Source of the DNA: a virus
Direction: 5' to 3' (one strand)
Virus record (IMG/VR): IMGVR_UViG_3300028581_000036
Location: 1-64,000 of that record
DNA: 64,000 nt
The notes beneath the pieces were generated by a model, which saw nothing but the letters and a program-made list of their open reading frames with translations, had not been told where the DNA came from and searched no databases. Below, piece after piece: positions 47,026-55,435 of the stretch (its first letter is position 1; each line of letters starts with the position of its first letter). A program made the translations under genes and the position numbers.

Positions 47026-47834
47026 TGGGACTGAGCAATTTATTTTCTGATGATTTAACAACTTCTAGATGGTTAGGAAAGGTTATTGATAACCAGGATC
47101 CTGATTATGAGGGTAAAATAAAAGTCAGAGTGTTTGGTAAATTCGATGACATAACAGATGAAGATTTACCATGGGCTAGACCCTGTGTTATGATAACAGG
47201 AGGTTCAGCAACAGGTTCAGGATTTCATTCTGTTCCTAAAGTAGATTCAGTAGTAGGTATATCTTTCGATAATGGAGATTTATATGAGCTTGAATATTTT
47301 TACCTGCAACACATTTCAGATGAACTGAAAAGTGAAATTGAAAACTCTTATGAAAATGCACATTCACTTATTTATGACACAGAAGTAGATGGCGGTATCA
47401 AAATATTTTTTACTACAGAGAAGGGTTTGATGCTGGATTATAACGGCAGTCAAATTAATATAAGACCAGATAATACAATTTATCTGGAGCATTCAGGAGG
47501 TAAAGTTATACATATACAAAATAACAAAATTAGTATAGGTAAAGAAAATGAATCTGACGAGCCTGCAGTCCTTGGCGACAAGAATGTAGATGCATTAAAT
47601 GCTCTCGCGGATCAGATTAATGCTCTTGCCACGGCAATTACTACATATTCAGCTGCACAGGCTGCAATTACAGGAGCGCTTGTGATTTATTCACCTCTGA
47701 CACCTGCGCTTACTGCACTGTCTGCACAGGTAGCGCCTATTATTGCACAGTTACAAGCACCTATTAAAACAGTAACAATACCAAGGACCAGAAGTTCTAC
47801 AGTAACAATAGACGGTCCATCAAAATTAATATAA
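47025..47834 (+). CDS. Baseplate spike protein, gp5 OB-domain type
   Basis: 269 aa. WLGKVIDNQDPDYEGKIKVR (about residues 15-34) and LPWARPCVMITGG, then KVDSVVGISFDNGDLYELEY are the OB-fold of T4 gp5/gpV-like spike proteins. The lysozyme domain of T4 gp5 is absent. The C-terminus is Ala/Thr-rich and helical, ending in a beta-rich piece. Punctures the cell envelope as part of the central spike. Confidence 0.85.
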   Translation: MGLSNLFSDDLTTSRWLGKVIDNQDPDYEGKIKVRVFGKFDDITDEDLPWARPCVMITGGSATGSGFHSVPKVDSVVGISFDNGDLYELEYFYLQHISDELKSEIENSYENAHSLIYDTEVDGGIKIFFTTEKGLMLDYNGSQINIRPDNTIYLEHSGGKVIHIQNNKISIGKENESDEPAVLGDKNVDALNALADQINALATAITTYSAAQAAITGALVIYSPLTPALTALSAQVAPIIAQLQAPIKTVTIPRTRSSTVTIDGPSKLI

Positions 47835-47836
47835 CT

Positions 47837-48079
47837 ATGCCATTAGTAAAAAATACACTTGAGTTAGCATTAAAACAGGCATTCAAAGACGGCCTGGATG
47901 TTTTAGCAGCATATCCCGGATTGGATGCTAAACTAAACGAATCTGCAGAAAAATTTGCAAAGCAAGCATCTACAGCAATTGATATTTATATAAAAACTGC
48001 TACTATAATTACTCCACCAGGGCAAGCAGTAGTATCAGGTGTTACAAGTTCACCGTCACTTCCTGCAGTTATTTCATAG
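47837..48079 (+). CDS. Small protein next to the spike gene, 80 aa
   Basis: Helical front (LELALKQAFKDGLDVLAAYP), Pro/Gly/Ser-rich tail (TPPGQAVVSGVTSSPSLP). It begins 2 bases after the spike gene; may be part of the spike or tape-associated complex. Not a recognisable PAAR protein. Confidence 0.65.
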   Translation: MPLVKNTLELALKQAFKDGLDVLAAYPGLDAKLNESAEKFAKQASTAIDIYIKTATIITPPGQAVVSGVTSSPSLPAVIS

Positions 48080-48084
48080 CATAC

Positions 48085-48096
48085 GATATATAAATT
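48085..48096 (+). promoter_or_regulatory. Possible late promoter element
   Basis: GATATATAAATT, identical to 25983 and 28616; 32 bases before the ATG of the S1-domain gene, a sensible promoter position. Confidence 0.4.
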
Positions 48097-48127
48097 ATAT
48101 TAATTATTCACTTTTAAAAACACATTA

Positions 48128-49288
48128 ATGCATATTGATGAAAATTTCTGGCTAGAAATAGAGTCAGAACAGCTTAAACTTAAGCAAACACAAAACAGAG
48201 CCGTTAAAGTTAACGGAAAAGACAAAGTTTATTATTACGGTAAAGATGCTCAGGGTAGATATGACCTTTACTACGGCTACACCAAAGATTACAAGCAACC
48301 TAAAACAGGTGAACTTACTGAAGCTAAGCTTGTTTCTATTACAGGAGAAACTGCAGTACTTGATATTGGGTATAGGGAGTTTGCTTACATGGATCTTAAA
48401 AAAGAGTCCTCTTCTTATTCTGAGTATTTTAAAGTTGGTAATACCATTTCGGTAAAACTAGGTAATCTCAAGAAAGAATTCATTTCCGTTTCATTTACTG
48501 ACAGTGCGAATGAGAATAAATTAAAAGAGCTTATTGGCTCTATTAATAAACCTACAGCGTTCACTGCTCGTGTAGTTGAATTAGCATCAGCAGGTTATAT
48601 GCTTGACATTGATGGAATTAAAGCTTTTATGCCAGGTTCTCTTGCAGGCTTAAATAAGATTACAGACTTTTCTGCTCTATTAGGTAAAGAACTTCCTGTA
48701 TGTGCTGTAAACTATTCTAAAGAAAAAAATACTGCGGTAGTATCTCATAGACAATACTTACATTTCTTAATACCTAGTGCTATTGATGATTTAAGAAGTA
48801 ATATGAGCAAATTACAAACAGGATTTGTAACAGGTAGTACACAGTACGGAATATTCTGCGAGTTTAATAACTGTTTAACAGGTATGATACATGCTGCAGA
48901 TCTTTCTGATGAATTAAAGAGTGCACATGCTGCTGGTAAAATTAAGCCAGGTGACAAACTTGAGTTTTATATAAAAGAGATTATCAATAATTTCAAAATC
49001 ACTTTAACTCAATTCTATAAAGAAAACCCCTGGGATAATGCTGATGAAAAATATAAACCATTTCAGATTGCATTTGGTAAAATAACTAGCATTAAAGAAT
49101 ATGGTGCTTTCGTTGAACTTGAGCCTGGTATATCTGGTCTTATTCCGTCATCTGAAGTTAAAGGAAGCTTTAAAGAAGGTGACTCAATTGGTATACGCAT
49201 AAACAAGATTGATAAAATTAACAAGAAAGTTTATTTAAGTGTAAATAATGATTTTAAAATTGGTTCTATTAAAGCCAAAGCTAATTAA
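48128..49288 (+). CDS. Multi-S1-domain RNA-binding protein, ribosomal protein S1-like, 386 aa
   Basis: At least two clear S1 motifs: FVTGSTQYGIFCEFNNCLTG (about residue 235) and FGKITSIKEYGAFVELEPGI (about 317) with GLIPSSEV and IRINKIDKINKKVYLSVN; two weaker copies precede (AKLVSITGETAVLDIGYREF; FTARVVELASAGYMLDIDGI). Binds single-stranded RNA; might redirect host ribosomes to leader-poor phage mRNAs, or regulate mRNA decay. It is unusual to find it inside the baseplate gene run. The gene has its own 48-base leader. Confidence 0.85.
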   Translation: MHIDENFWLEIESEQLKLKQTQNRAVKVNGKDKVYYYGKDAQGRYDLYYGYTKDYKQPKTGELTEAKLVSITGETAVLDIGYREFAYMDLKKESSSYSEYFKVGNTISVKLGNLKKEFISVSFTDSANENKLKELIGSINKPTAFTARVVELASAGYMLDIDGIKAFMPGSLAGLNKITDFSALLGKELPVCAVNYSKEKNTAVVSHRQYLHFLIPSAIDDLRSNMSKLQTGFVTGSTQYGIFCEFNNCLTGMIHAADLSDELKSAHAAGKIKPGDKLEFYIKEIINNFKITLTQFYKENPWDNADEKYKPFQIAFGKITSIKEYGAFVELEPGISGLIPSSEVKGSFKEGDSIGIRINKIDKINKKVYLSVNNDFKIGSIKAKAN

Positions 49289-49314
49289 ATATATACACTA
49301 AATAAACACTTAAC

Positions 49315-50628
49315 ATGTTAATTAGTGAGCGTACGTTAGATATTTTATTAAAGTCTCGTATAAGCTATGATTTGGAATTTTGTTCTAAAATTAAAATACA
49401 AGAGGTTTCAGAAAATCTCTCAAAAAGCTTAGGTAAAAAAGTTTCAGTTTGTGATGAAAACACTGGTATAGATCTATCAGTCGATCATTACAAACTGGAA
49501 CGCGAGTACGCTGACGGCGATAAAGTTATAAAACTTTCAACAAGTTACCTGCCCTATCAAGAAGCAAGAATAGAGTTAATAAAAATATTGAATTATATAG
49601 GAGAAAACGGCTTTACTAATAAGGAGTGTGGTCTTCATATAAATATTTCTATAAACGAGAGCTCTAGTAACAGGCAAATTTCACAAATGAATATCATTAA
49701 ATTTATTTTAGAATTTAATGAAGATAAAGTCTGGAAAGATTTCCCTGAAAGAAAGAATTCACCATATTCAAAGTCTATAAAATTTATAATGCCGGCTGAC
49801 AAGCTAAATTATAATACTTCAAAAACCGTATTACAGTCTGACTTTATTTATCCTAACAAACAATTTTACGGTGTAAATTTCGATAAGATACATGAAAATT
49901 ATCTGAGATTTAACTATATCGGCGGAGCAGGTTATGAGAAAAAAGTAAATAGAATATTAGAAACACAAGATTACTTCATAGAACGCATTTCTGAAGTAGT
50001 TAATAACCCGACTTTTTCACAGGGTAATAAACAAACTCTTGGTAAAGTTATAATTGAGTTTAAAAAAGTACTGGAGGCATATTCATCCTTAAAGGGTTTC
50101 AAGAACAATTATCCTAATCTGGGTTTAATGGTTAACTTAGATACTGATAACAATAACATAACCGCATTCTGGCCTAAAATACGTGACAGAATATTTGACC
50201 TCCTAACAGAAGGTGGCGTAACAGAAGGTATAATCAATTATGATTCTAATACCGGCAAAGTACAGCTTAAGGATGCTGATCTTAGTAACTCTTTTTTGCT
50301 TGAGAATTTTGATATCGTGAACTGCGATAACGCTACAGGACTTTTAAACAAGTGTGATATTTTCGGCACAACTATTATAGGTGCTGAAATAAACGAAAGC
50401 AATCTTTTTAATGGTACCAGGGTTAATAAATGTAAACTTGGTAACTGCTATATTAACAGATCGTCTATACTTGAAAATTCATTCGTAAATGGACCTAATA
50501 CCATTATGAATGGTTTAATGAAAGGCGGAGTTTTTAAAAAGGGTAGAATTACTGATATATCTAAATTTGAAGATACAGAAGTAATTGAATACGAAAAAAT
50601 AAGACCTGGTTCAAATGCCAAATATTAA
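49315..50628 (+). CDS. Amidoligase-like domain fused to pentapeptide-type repeats, 437 aa
   Basis: Residues 1-220: ISYDLEFCSKIK and CGLHINISINE (Cys 105, His 108) match the E...GLHxH/N pattern of the putative amidoligase family, which joins peptides or amino acids by amide bonds. Residues about 320-420 form right-handed helix repeats (DLSNSFLLENFDIVNCDN, NESNLFNGTRVNKCKLG). Overlaps the next gene by 14 bases. Linked with an ATP-grasp ligase two genes on. Confidence 0.65.
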   Translation: MLISERTLDILLKSRISYDLEFCSKIKIQEVSENLSKSLGKKVSVCDENTGIDLSVDHYKLEREYADGDKVIKLSTSYLPYQEARIELIKILNYIGENGFTNKECGLHINISINESSSNRQISQMNIIKFILEFNEDKVWKDFPERKNSPYSKSIKFIMPADKLNYNTSKTVLQSDFIYPNKQFYGVNFDKIHENYLRFNYIGGAGYEKKVNRILETQDYFIERISEVVNNPTFSQGNKQTLGKVIIEFKKVLEAYSSLKGFKNNYPNLGLMVNLDTDNNNITAFWPKIRDRIFDLLTEGGVTEGIINYDSNTGKVQLKDADLSNSFLLENFDIVNCDNATGLLNKCDIFGTTIIGAEINESNLFNGTRVNKCKLGNCYINRSSILENSFVNGPNTIMNGLMKGGVFKKGRITDISKFEDTEVIEYEKIRPGSNAKY

Positions 50629-51430
50629 TGATGAATTAGCCGCTAATGCAGGCAGATGCATGGATAAGCTTATATCAAATGTAAATTCTGAGCTTACAAG
50701 CGCATGCATGATACCTATTACTATACCAAAGAAAGAAATGGTTAGGATAGTAACTGAAGCCAAGAAGTGGTTTTATAAAAACTACGAAGATTCTGTTAGA
50801 GAAGCATATTATGTAGTACCGACTACAGCCTTTAATACCGATCTTTTTAAAAGTGTAAGGCAAATACCTTTACCAACATCTAAAGCTGATGGTTCAGGAA
50901 ATGTAATAAGCATAAATGATTTTATGCAAGCAGGTGAGATGCTAATAGGCGCCGGTAACAATGGATTTAGTATGGATGCTGACTTTACACTTGATAAATT
51001 TATATTTGCTAATGCTTATGCACTAGGCGGAGGAACCACTGTACTCGGTGAAAATTTAATGTACTATGTAGCAAATGAAAATTTGTTTGACATGGCAAGA
51101 CAGGTTCTTCAACCTAAAGTGTCATATAGTTATAATCGTTTATCGCATACTTTAACTATACTAGGTAAAACGCCTAAGCATAATTGTGTATTAAGTGTAT
51201 ATGAGACAATAGATGATTGTTCACTTTATTCAGATGAGATATTTCATAGATATGTTGCGGCAAAATCTAAAGTTCAACTTGGCACAATGATGATGACATT
51301 TGGTTTTACTTTACCTGGTAACGTCACATTAAACGCTGATATGATACGAGATGCTGGACAGACTGAACTTGATGGTATTAAAGAGGAAATTAAAGGCGAC
51401 GAAGGCGTTGATTATTTCTTAACTTCATAA
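50615..51430 (+). CDS. Structural-type phage protein between amidoligase and ATP-grasp genes, 271 aa
   Basis: VRIVTEAKKWFYKNYEDSVR (about residues 43-62) then EAYYVVPTTAF is a pattern of large-phage structural proteins that I cannot name. LSHTLTILGKTPKHNCVLSV and a Met/Gly-rich part follow. It may be the substrate of the neighbouring ligases (inference from position only). Confidence 0.65.
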   Translation: MPNINDELAANAGRCMDKLISNVNSELTSACMIPITIPKKEMVRIVTEAKKWFYKNYEDSVREAYYVVPTTAFNTDLFKSVRQIPLPTSKADGSGNVISINDFMQAGEMLIGAGNNGFSMDADFTLDKFIFANAYALGGGTTVLGENLMYYVANENLFDMARQVLQPKVSYSYNRLSHTLTILGKTPKHNCVLSVYETIDDCSLYSDEIFHRYVAAKSKVQLGTMMMTFGFTLPGNVTLNADMIRDAGQTELDGIKEEIKGDEGVDYFLTS

Positions 51431-51444
51431 AAAAAACTAAGTAG

Positions 51445-52947
51445 ATGCAAAAATTTACTACATATATTACAGAGAGTTTAAATTCATCGAAATTTAAAAA
51501 TACTGATGCGTTAAACGAGGCTAAAAAGGAAGATGCTATGAAAGTGGTATTGCTTTCTAATATGAACAGTAGCTCATATAGTATAAAAGAATTTGAAAAA
51601 GAGTTTAAAAGAAATGGTATAGATTACAAAATAATTAATATTGGTTCTTGTAAACTTAAAAAGGGTAAAGCAGATACTGGTGATTTCATAATAAGTGACG
51701 AAAACACTAAAGATTTTATTATCAACGGTCAAGATACTGTAATTCTAACCAGAAGAGGCGTAATAAGAAGTACATACACAAGAAACCTAGTAGAGACATT
51801 AGAAAATTCAGGATTTTTTGTTTTGAATACGATTGAATCTATAATGATTTGCGAGAACAAATACATTACATCTAATAAACTAATAGAAGCAGATGTGCCT
51901 ACGCCAAAATCTGCAATTATCGAAAATGAAAATTATATAGAAAGTGCAGTCGAAGAAATAGGAGGTAAATTTCCTGTTATACTAAAAACGCTTTCTGGCT
52001 CACATGGAATAGGTGTGTCAATAATAGAATCAGCAGAGTCTCTTAGGTCTGTTTTACAGACTGTTTGGAAAGTATCTAATAACATAGAAGTTATGGTACA
52101 GGAGATGATAAACTCTACTTATGACCTGCGTATACATGTACTATGTAAAAAATTTAATTCACCTGTACCTGAAAAAGATGACTTTGTTATCCTGGGTGCA
52201 ATGAAGAGAAATAAAATTAAAAAGGATTTCAGGACTAATTATTCGCTAGGAGGAACTGTAGAAAAGGTTAAATTAACAAAGGAACAAGAACAGATTGCAA
52301 TAGATGCAGCTAAAGCTACAGGTTGCAACTGGTGTGGTGTAGATATTATAGTTGACAAGAATAAAAACAACTATGTGCTAGAAGTTAACTCTTCGCCTGG
52401 TACAAAAGGTATCAAAGAAGCTACAGGTATAAATATCGTAAAAGATATTGTTGAATTTATTTCTGACAAAGAAAATTGGACAAGAAATCATAGTATAATA
52501 GGTTATAGAGAACTTATAGAAGTACCCGGTATAGGTAAAATGGTTGCTAAGTTCGACACAGGCAACGGAAGTGCTTCCAGTTCTATAACTTATGATGAAA
52601 TTGATGTAGATGAAAAGAAGAAAACAGTAAGCTGGAAACTAGGTAATAAAAGTTTCAAAAATAAACTTATAGGCTATTCAACACCTGAGGTAGGAGACAG
52701 TGTTCAAAAAAGACCTGTTATTGAAATTGATATAATATTTGCTGGAAGATTATATAAAGATGTTAATATATCTTTGGTTGACAGAACTGAAAAGTCTACT
52801 AAATTTTTGGCAAATAGAGGTTTCATGGAAAGAATAGGTTGTACAGTAGACCCTGGAAAAACTTTTATACTTACAGAAGCCCCTGTTAATTATAACCCGG
52901 CTGAAAGTAAAGGTAAAAATCACCATGGAATAGAATTCATAAAATAA
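51445..52947 (+). CDS. RimK-like ATP-grasp ligase fused to a retropepsin-like protease, with capsid-targeting N-terminus
   Basis: 500 aa. N-terminus MQKFTTYITESLNSS has an ITE cut site at residue 10. ATP-grasp (about 110-345): FPVILKTLSGSHGIGVS, VMVQEMINSTYDLRIHV and WCGVDIIVDKN with VLEVNSSPG, all catalytic and metal positions present. C-terminal domain from about 355: PGIGKMVAKFDTGNGSASSS (Asp 371-Thr-Gly) of the RimB/ATP-dependent zinc-protease type. RimK-type enzymes add amino acids to proteins. Stop overlaps the gp25-like start. Confidence 0.85.
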   Translation: MQKFTTYITESLNSSKFKNTDALNEAKKEDAMKVVLLSNMNSSSYSIKEFEKEFKRNGIDYKIINIGSCKLKKGKADTGDFIISDENTKDFIINGQDTVILTRRGVIRSTYTRNLVETLENSGFFVLNTIESIMICENKYITSNKLIEADVPTPKSAIIENENYIESAVEEIGGKFPVILKTLSGSHGIGVSIIESAESLRSVLQTVWKVSNNIEVMVQEMINSTYDLRIHVLCKKFNSPVPEKDDFVILGAMKRNKIKKDFRTNYSLGGTVEKVKLTKEQEQIAIDAAKATGCNWCGVDIIVDKNKNNYVLEVNSSPGTKGIKEATGINIVKDIVEFISDKENWTRNHSIIGYRELIEVPGIGKMVAKFDTGNGSASSSITYDEIDVDEKKKTVSWKLGNKSFKNKLIGYSTPEVGDSVQKRPVIEIDIIFAGRLYKDVNISLVDRTEKSTKFLANRGFMERIGCTVDPGKTFILTEAPVNYNPAESKGKNHHGIEFIK

Positions 52948-53306
52948 TGGCAGATCTTTATACTAAAATAGAAGGTGACCCAGGATTCACTGAAGATAAA
53001 ATAGAGATCACTACCGATCTTGAATATCTCTTGACTCAAATTGAAATAATTCTCTTTACTGAAAAGACTGAAGTCTTAGGTTCTCATTTACTTGGAGCTG
53101 ATCTTAACAGAATGATATTTGAAACTAATATATCTGCATCAATGATTGAGGAAATAATAACAGAGCAAATAAGGTCTTACTGCCCGCTTTCAAATACATA
53201 CAATGTAAAGGCATCTTGTAATTTTTTTAAGGGTGTCGAAAGAGATGTCGCACTATTAGATATAATCATAAATGATAATCTTGTAATGGGTATGACTTTT
53301 GCATAA
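52947..53306 (+). CDS. Baseplate wedge protein, GPW/gp25 family
   Basis: 119 aa, close to T4 gp25 (132). ITTDLEYLLTQIEIILFTEK (about residues 21-40), EVLGSHLLGADLNRMIFETN and the final LLDIIINDN fit the family. Starts and closes wedge assembly next to gp6. TAATG overlap with the ATP-grasp gene means that the ligase is inserted in the baseplate operon. Confidence 0.85.
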   Translation: MADLYTKIEGDPGFTEDKIEITTDLEYLLTQIEIILFTEKTEVLGSHLLGADLNRMIFETNISASMIEEIITEQIRSYCPLSNTYNVKASCNFFKGVERDVALLDIIINDNLVMGMTFA

Positions 53307-53319
53307 ATAAATACTAATA

Positions 53320-55152
53320 ATGGCTACTAAAAAAGATAACTATACGTTTTTAAATAAAGCAAGAATATTAGGTGAACAGATCTATGAAGATTCTGTTAAT
53401 TATCTTACTAGGTCTTATCAGAATTTTTCAAAAATATTTACTCCAAGTTCACCGTTTGGCCAGCTACTGTCTGTTATGAGTAACATAGGCGAGCTGATAA
53501 TGTATTATATCACGGATGCCACCAATGAGAACAATATCATAACTGCTAATAATCTAGAATCAATATATGGCCTTTCTGCATTAACAGGGCATATTCCATC
53601 TAGGCCTGTAAGTGCACTAGGTGAAGTTCGCTTTAAATTTAAACCAGGTAAACAGGCAGAATTTCCAGGTGCTTATATACTAGTTCCTAATAAATGCGTT
53701 TTAAGGAATTCTGGAAATGGTATTAAATATACTGTACGTTTTAATACTGACTATATAAAAGTTGAGAAAAATAATGTTCAATTTATATATGCTAATATTA
53801 TTCAAGGTGAATTTGAATCGCAGCGTGTAATTGGAAACGGTGCTCCGCTTCAATCTTTTAATTTAACTACACCTGGGCTTGTAGAAAATGATAATATAAG
53901 AGTTTATGTCAATGGTGAACTTTGGCAATTATATGATTCTTTGTATGATATGACTAAGGGAGCAAAAGGTGCACTTGTAAGAACAGGGCTTGGAGGCGGT
54001 ATAGATATATTCTTTGGTAATGGTTTTTTTGGAATGGTACCAGGACTTGGTTCATTCATAGATGTCGAGTATTTAGTAACAGCAGGCTCAGCCGGTAATA
54101 CAAGTGCAAACGCAGAACCTGTTATTTTCAAATTTGAAGATACTGGCCGAGATGTAAACGGTGATGAAGTTGACTTAAATAAATTTTTATTAATAGAAAC
54201 TTCAAAAAATCCAACATTGGGTTCAGATGAGGAGAATCCTTCATTTACAAAATTAATAGCACCTCTTGCTAGTAAATCTTTTGTACTTGCTAATCCTGAA
54301 AATTATGAATATTTCCTTTCTAAATTTAATTACTTTTCATATATTGATGCTTTCAATCAAACTGACGATGAATATTTAGACGATGATAATATCATTTACT
54401 TATTCTTACTTCCAGATATAAGTAGAAAATTAAGTTCTGATGAAGATTATTTTTCTTTACCATTGTCTGAATTTACAATAACAGGCGACGAAAAGAAAAT
54501 AATCGTAGCAGCAATAAATGAAAGTGGTAGACAATTAACAAGTACTGAATTACAATTCATAGATCCTCTAATTAAAAAATATGCAGTTAATGTAGTATTA
54601 AGGACAATTGAAGGATATGATGTAGGTGTAATTAGAAATAAAATCAGAACATCTCTTAATGATTATTTCTTAAATATAAAAAGACGTGATAAAATTCCAA
54701 AAAGTGATCTTATAGCAATTATAGAAGGAATTGAAGGAGTAGACTCTGTTAATGTATTTTTTGTTTCTGAAGAAAATGAGACAGCAATTAAAAATGGTTA
54801 CTACATAAAGAAGACATATAAAGTTTCACCTACTACTCCTTTTTTACAAGAAGGTGAAGGTAATAAAAAGAGATACGTTTTCTTTAATAAAGAACTTATT
54901 GAAACTAAAATTACGATAGCTGCTAACCAAGATCCTAATCTTGGTTTAGATGAGTTCGGTGATATAACAATTGGCTTAACGGACTTAGCTGTAATAAGAG
55001 GCGGATGGCAAGACAGAGACGGTGTGTATTATGAAGATACACCAACTGAAGGAAAATCTTCATCATTAAATATTTACTTTAACGGTACAGTATCTGATTC
55101 TATAAGCAATAGAAAAATGTATAACAATAAAAATTTAATTAAAAATTCATAA
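53320..55152 (+). CDS. Baseplate wedge protein, gp6/gpJ-like
   Basis: 610 aa (T4 gp6 is 660). SFNLTTPGLVENDNIRVYVN, then VLRTIEGYDVGVIRNKIRTS and IPKSDLIAIIEGIEGVDSVN are typical gpJ blocks. Directly after gp25-like, the conserved order. Two gp6 molecules normally form the wedge core. Confidence 0.85.
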   Translation: MATKKDNYTFLNKARILGEQIYEDSVNYLTRSYQNFSKIFTPSSPFGQLLSVMSNIGELIMYYITDATNENNIITANNLESIYGLSALTGHIPSRPVSALGEVRFKFKPGKQAEFPGAYILVPNKCVLRNSGNGIKYTVRFNTDYIKVEKNNVQFIYANIIQGEFESQRVIGNGAPLQSFNLTTPGLVENDNIRVYVNGELWQLYDSLYDMTKGAKGALVRTGLGGGIDIFFGNGFFGMVPGLGSFIDVEYLVTAGSAGNTSANAEPVIFKFEDTGRDVNGDEVDLNKFLLIETSKNPTLGSDEENPSFTKLIAPLASKSFVLANPENYEYFLSKFNYFSYIDAFNQTDDEYLDDDNIIYLFLLPDISRKLSSDEDYFSLPLSEFTITGDEKKIIVAAINESGRQLTSTELQFIDPLIKKYAVNVVLRTIEGYDVGVIRNKIRTSLNDYFLNIKRRDKIPKSDLIAIIEGIEGVDSVNVFFVSEENETAIKNGYYIKKTYKVSPTTPFLQEGEGNKKRYVFFNKELIETKITIAANQDPNLGLDEFGDITIGLTDLAVIRGGWQDRDGVYYEDTPTEGKSSSLNIYFNGTVSDSISNRKMYNNKNLIKNS

Positions 55153-55153
55153 T

Positions 55154-55435
55154 ATGCCCTGGAGTGATGATATACTAACCGATAGCTTTTCGTATAAGAA
55201 GAAAAGTTTATATAAGCTTGCAAGAAACAGGGGTGAACAGAGATTAAACCTTTCATTTGATTATACAAATGATGTTATAACGAGGACAATTTCAAATCAC
55301 CTATTAAGGGTTCCTATTATAGCTTATTTTGCAGTTTATCTAAACGATTACTTTGTTAATTTAATAAACACAGTAAAGATAATTAAGATATTCAGGGTAT
55401 TTAGCGTAGATAAAGATTATGAGTATATAAACTAA
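55154..55435 (+). CDS. Small structural-region protein, 93 aa
   Basis: Begins MPWSDDILTDSFSYKKKSLY; aromatic and basic, no family recognised. It links the gp6-like gene and the large next gene with a 1-base overlap. Confidence 0.68.
   Translation: MPWSDDILTDSFSYKKKSLYKLARNRGEQRLNLSFDYTNDVITRTISNHLLRVPIIAYFAVYLNDYFVNLINTVKIIKIFRVFSVDKDYEYIN

Noticed and set aside
47837-48079. PAAR spike-tip protein
   Set aside because: No PAAR motif repeats or suitably placed His/Cys residues.
49315-49500. Glutamine synthetase or tubulin-tyrosine-ligase assignment for the 49315 gene
   Set aside because: No ATP-grasp or glutamine synthetase motifs; the Glu and GLHIN pattern fits the amidoligase family better.
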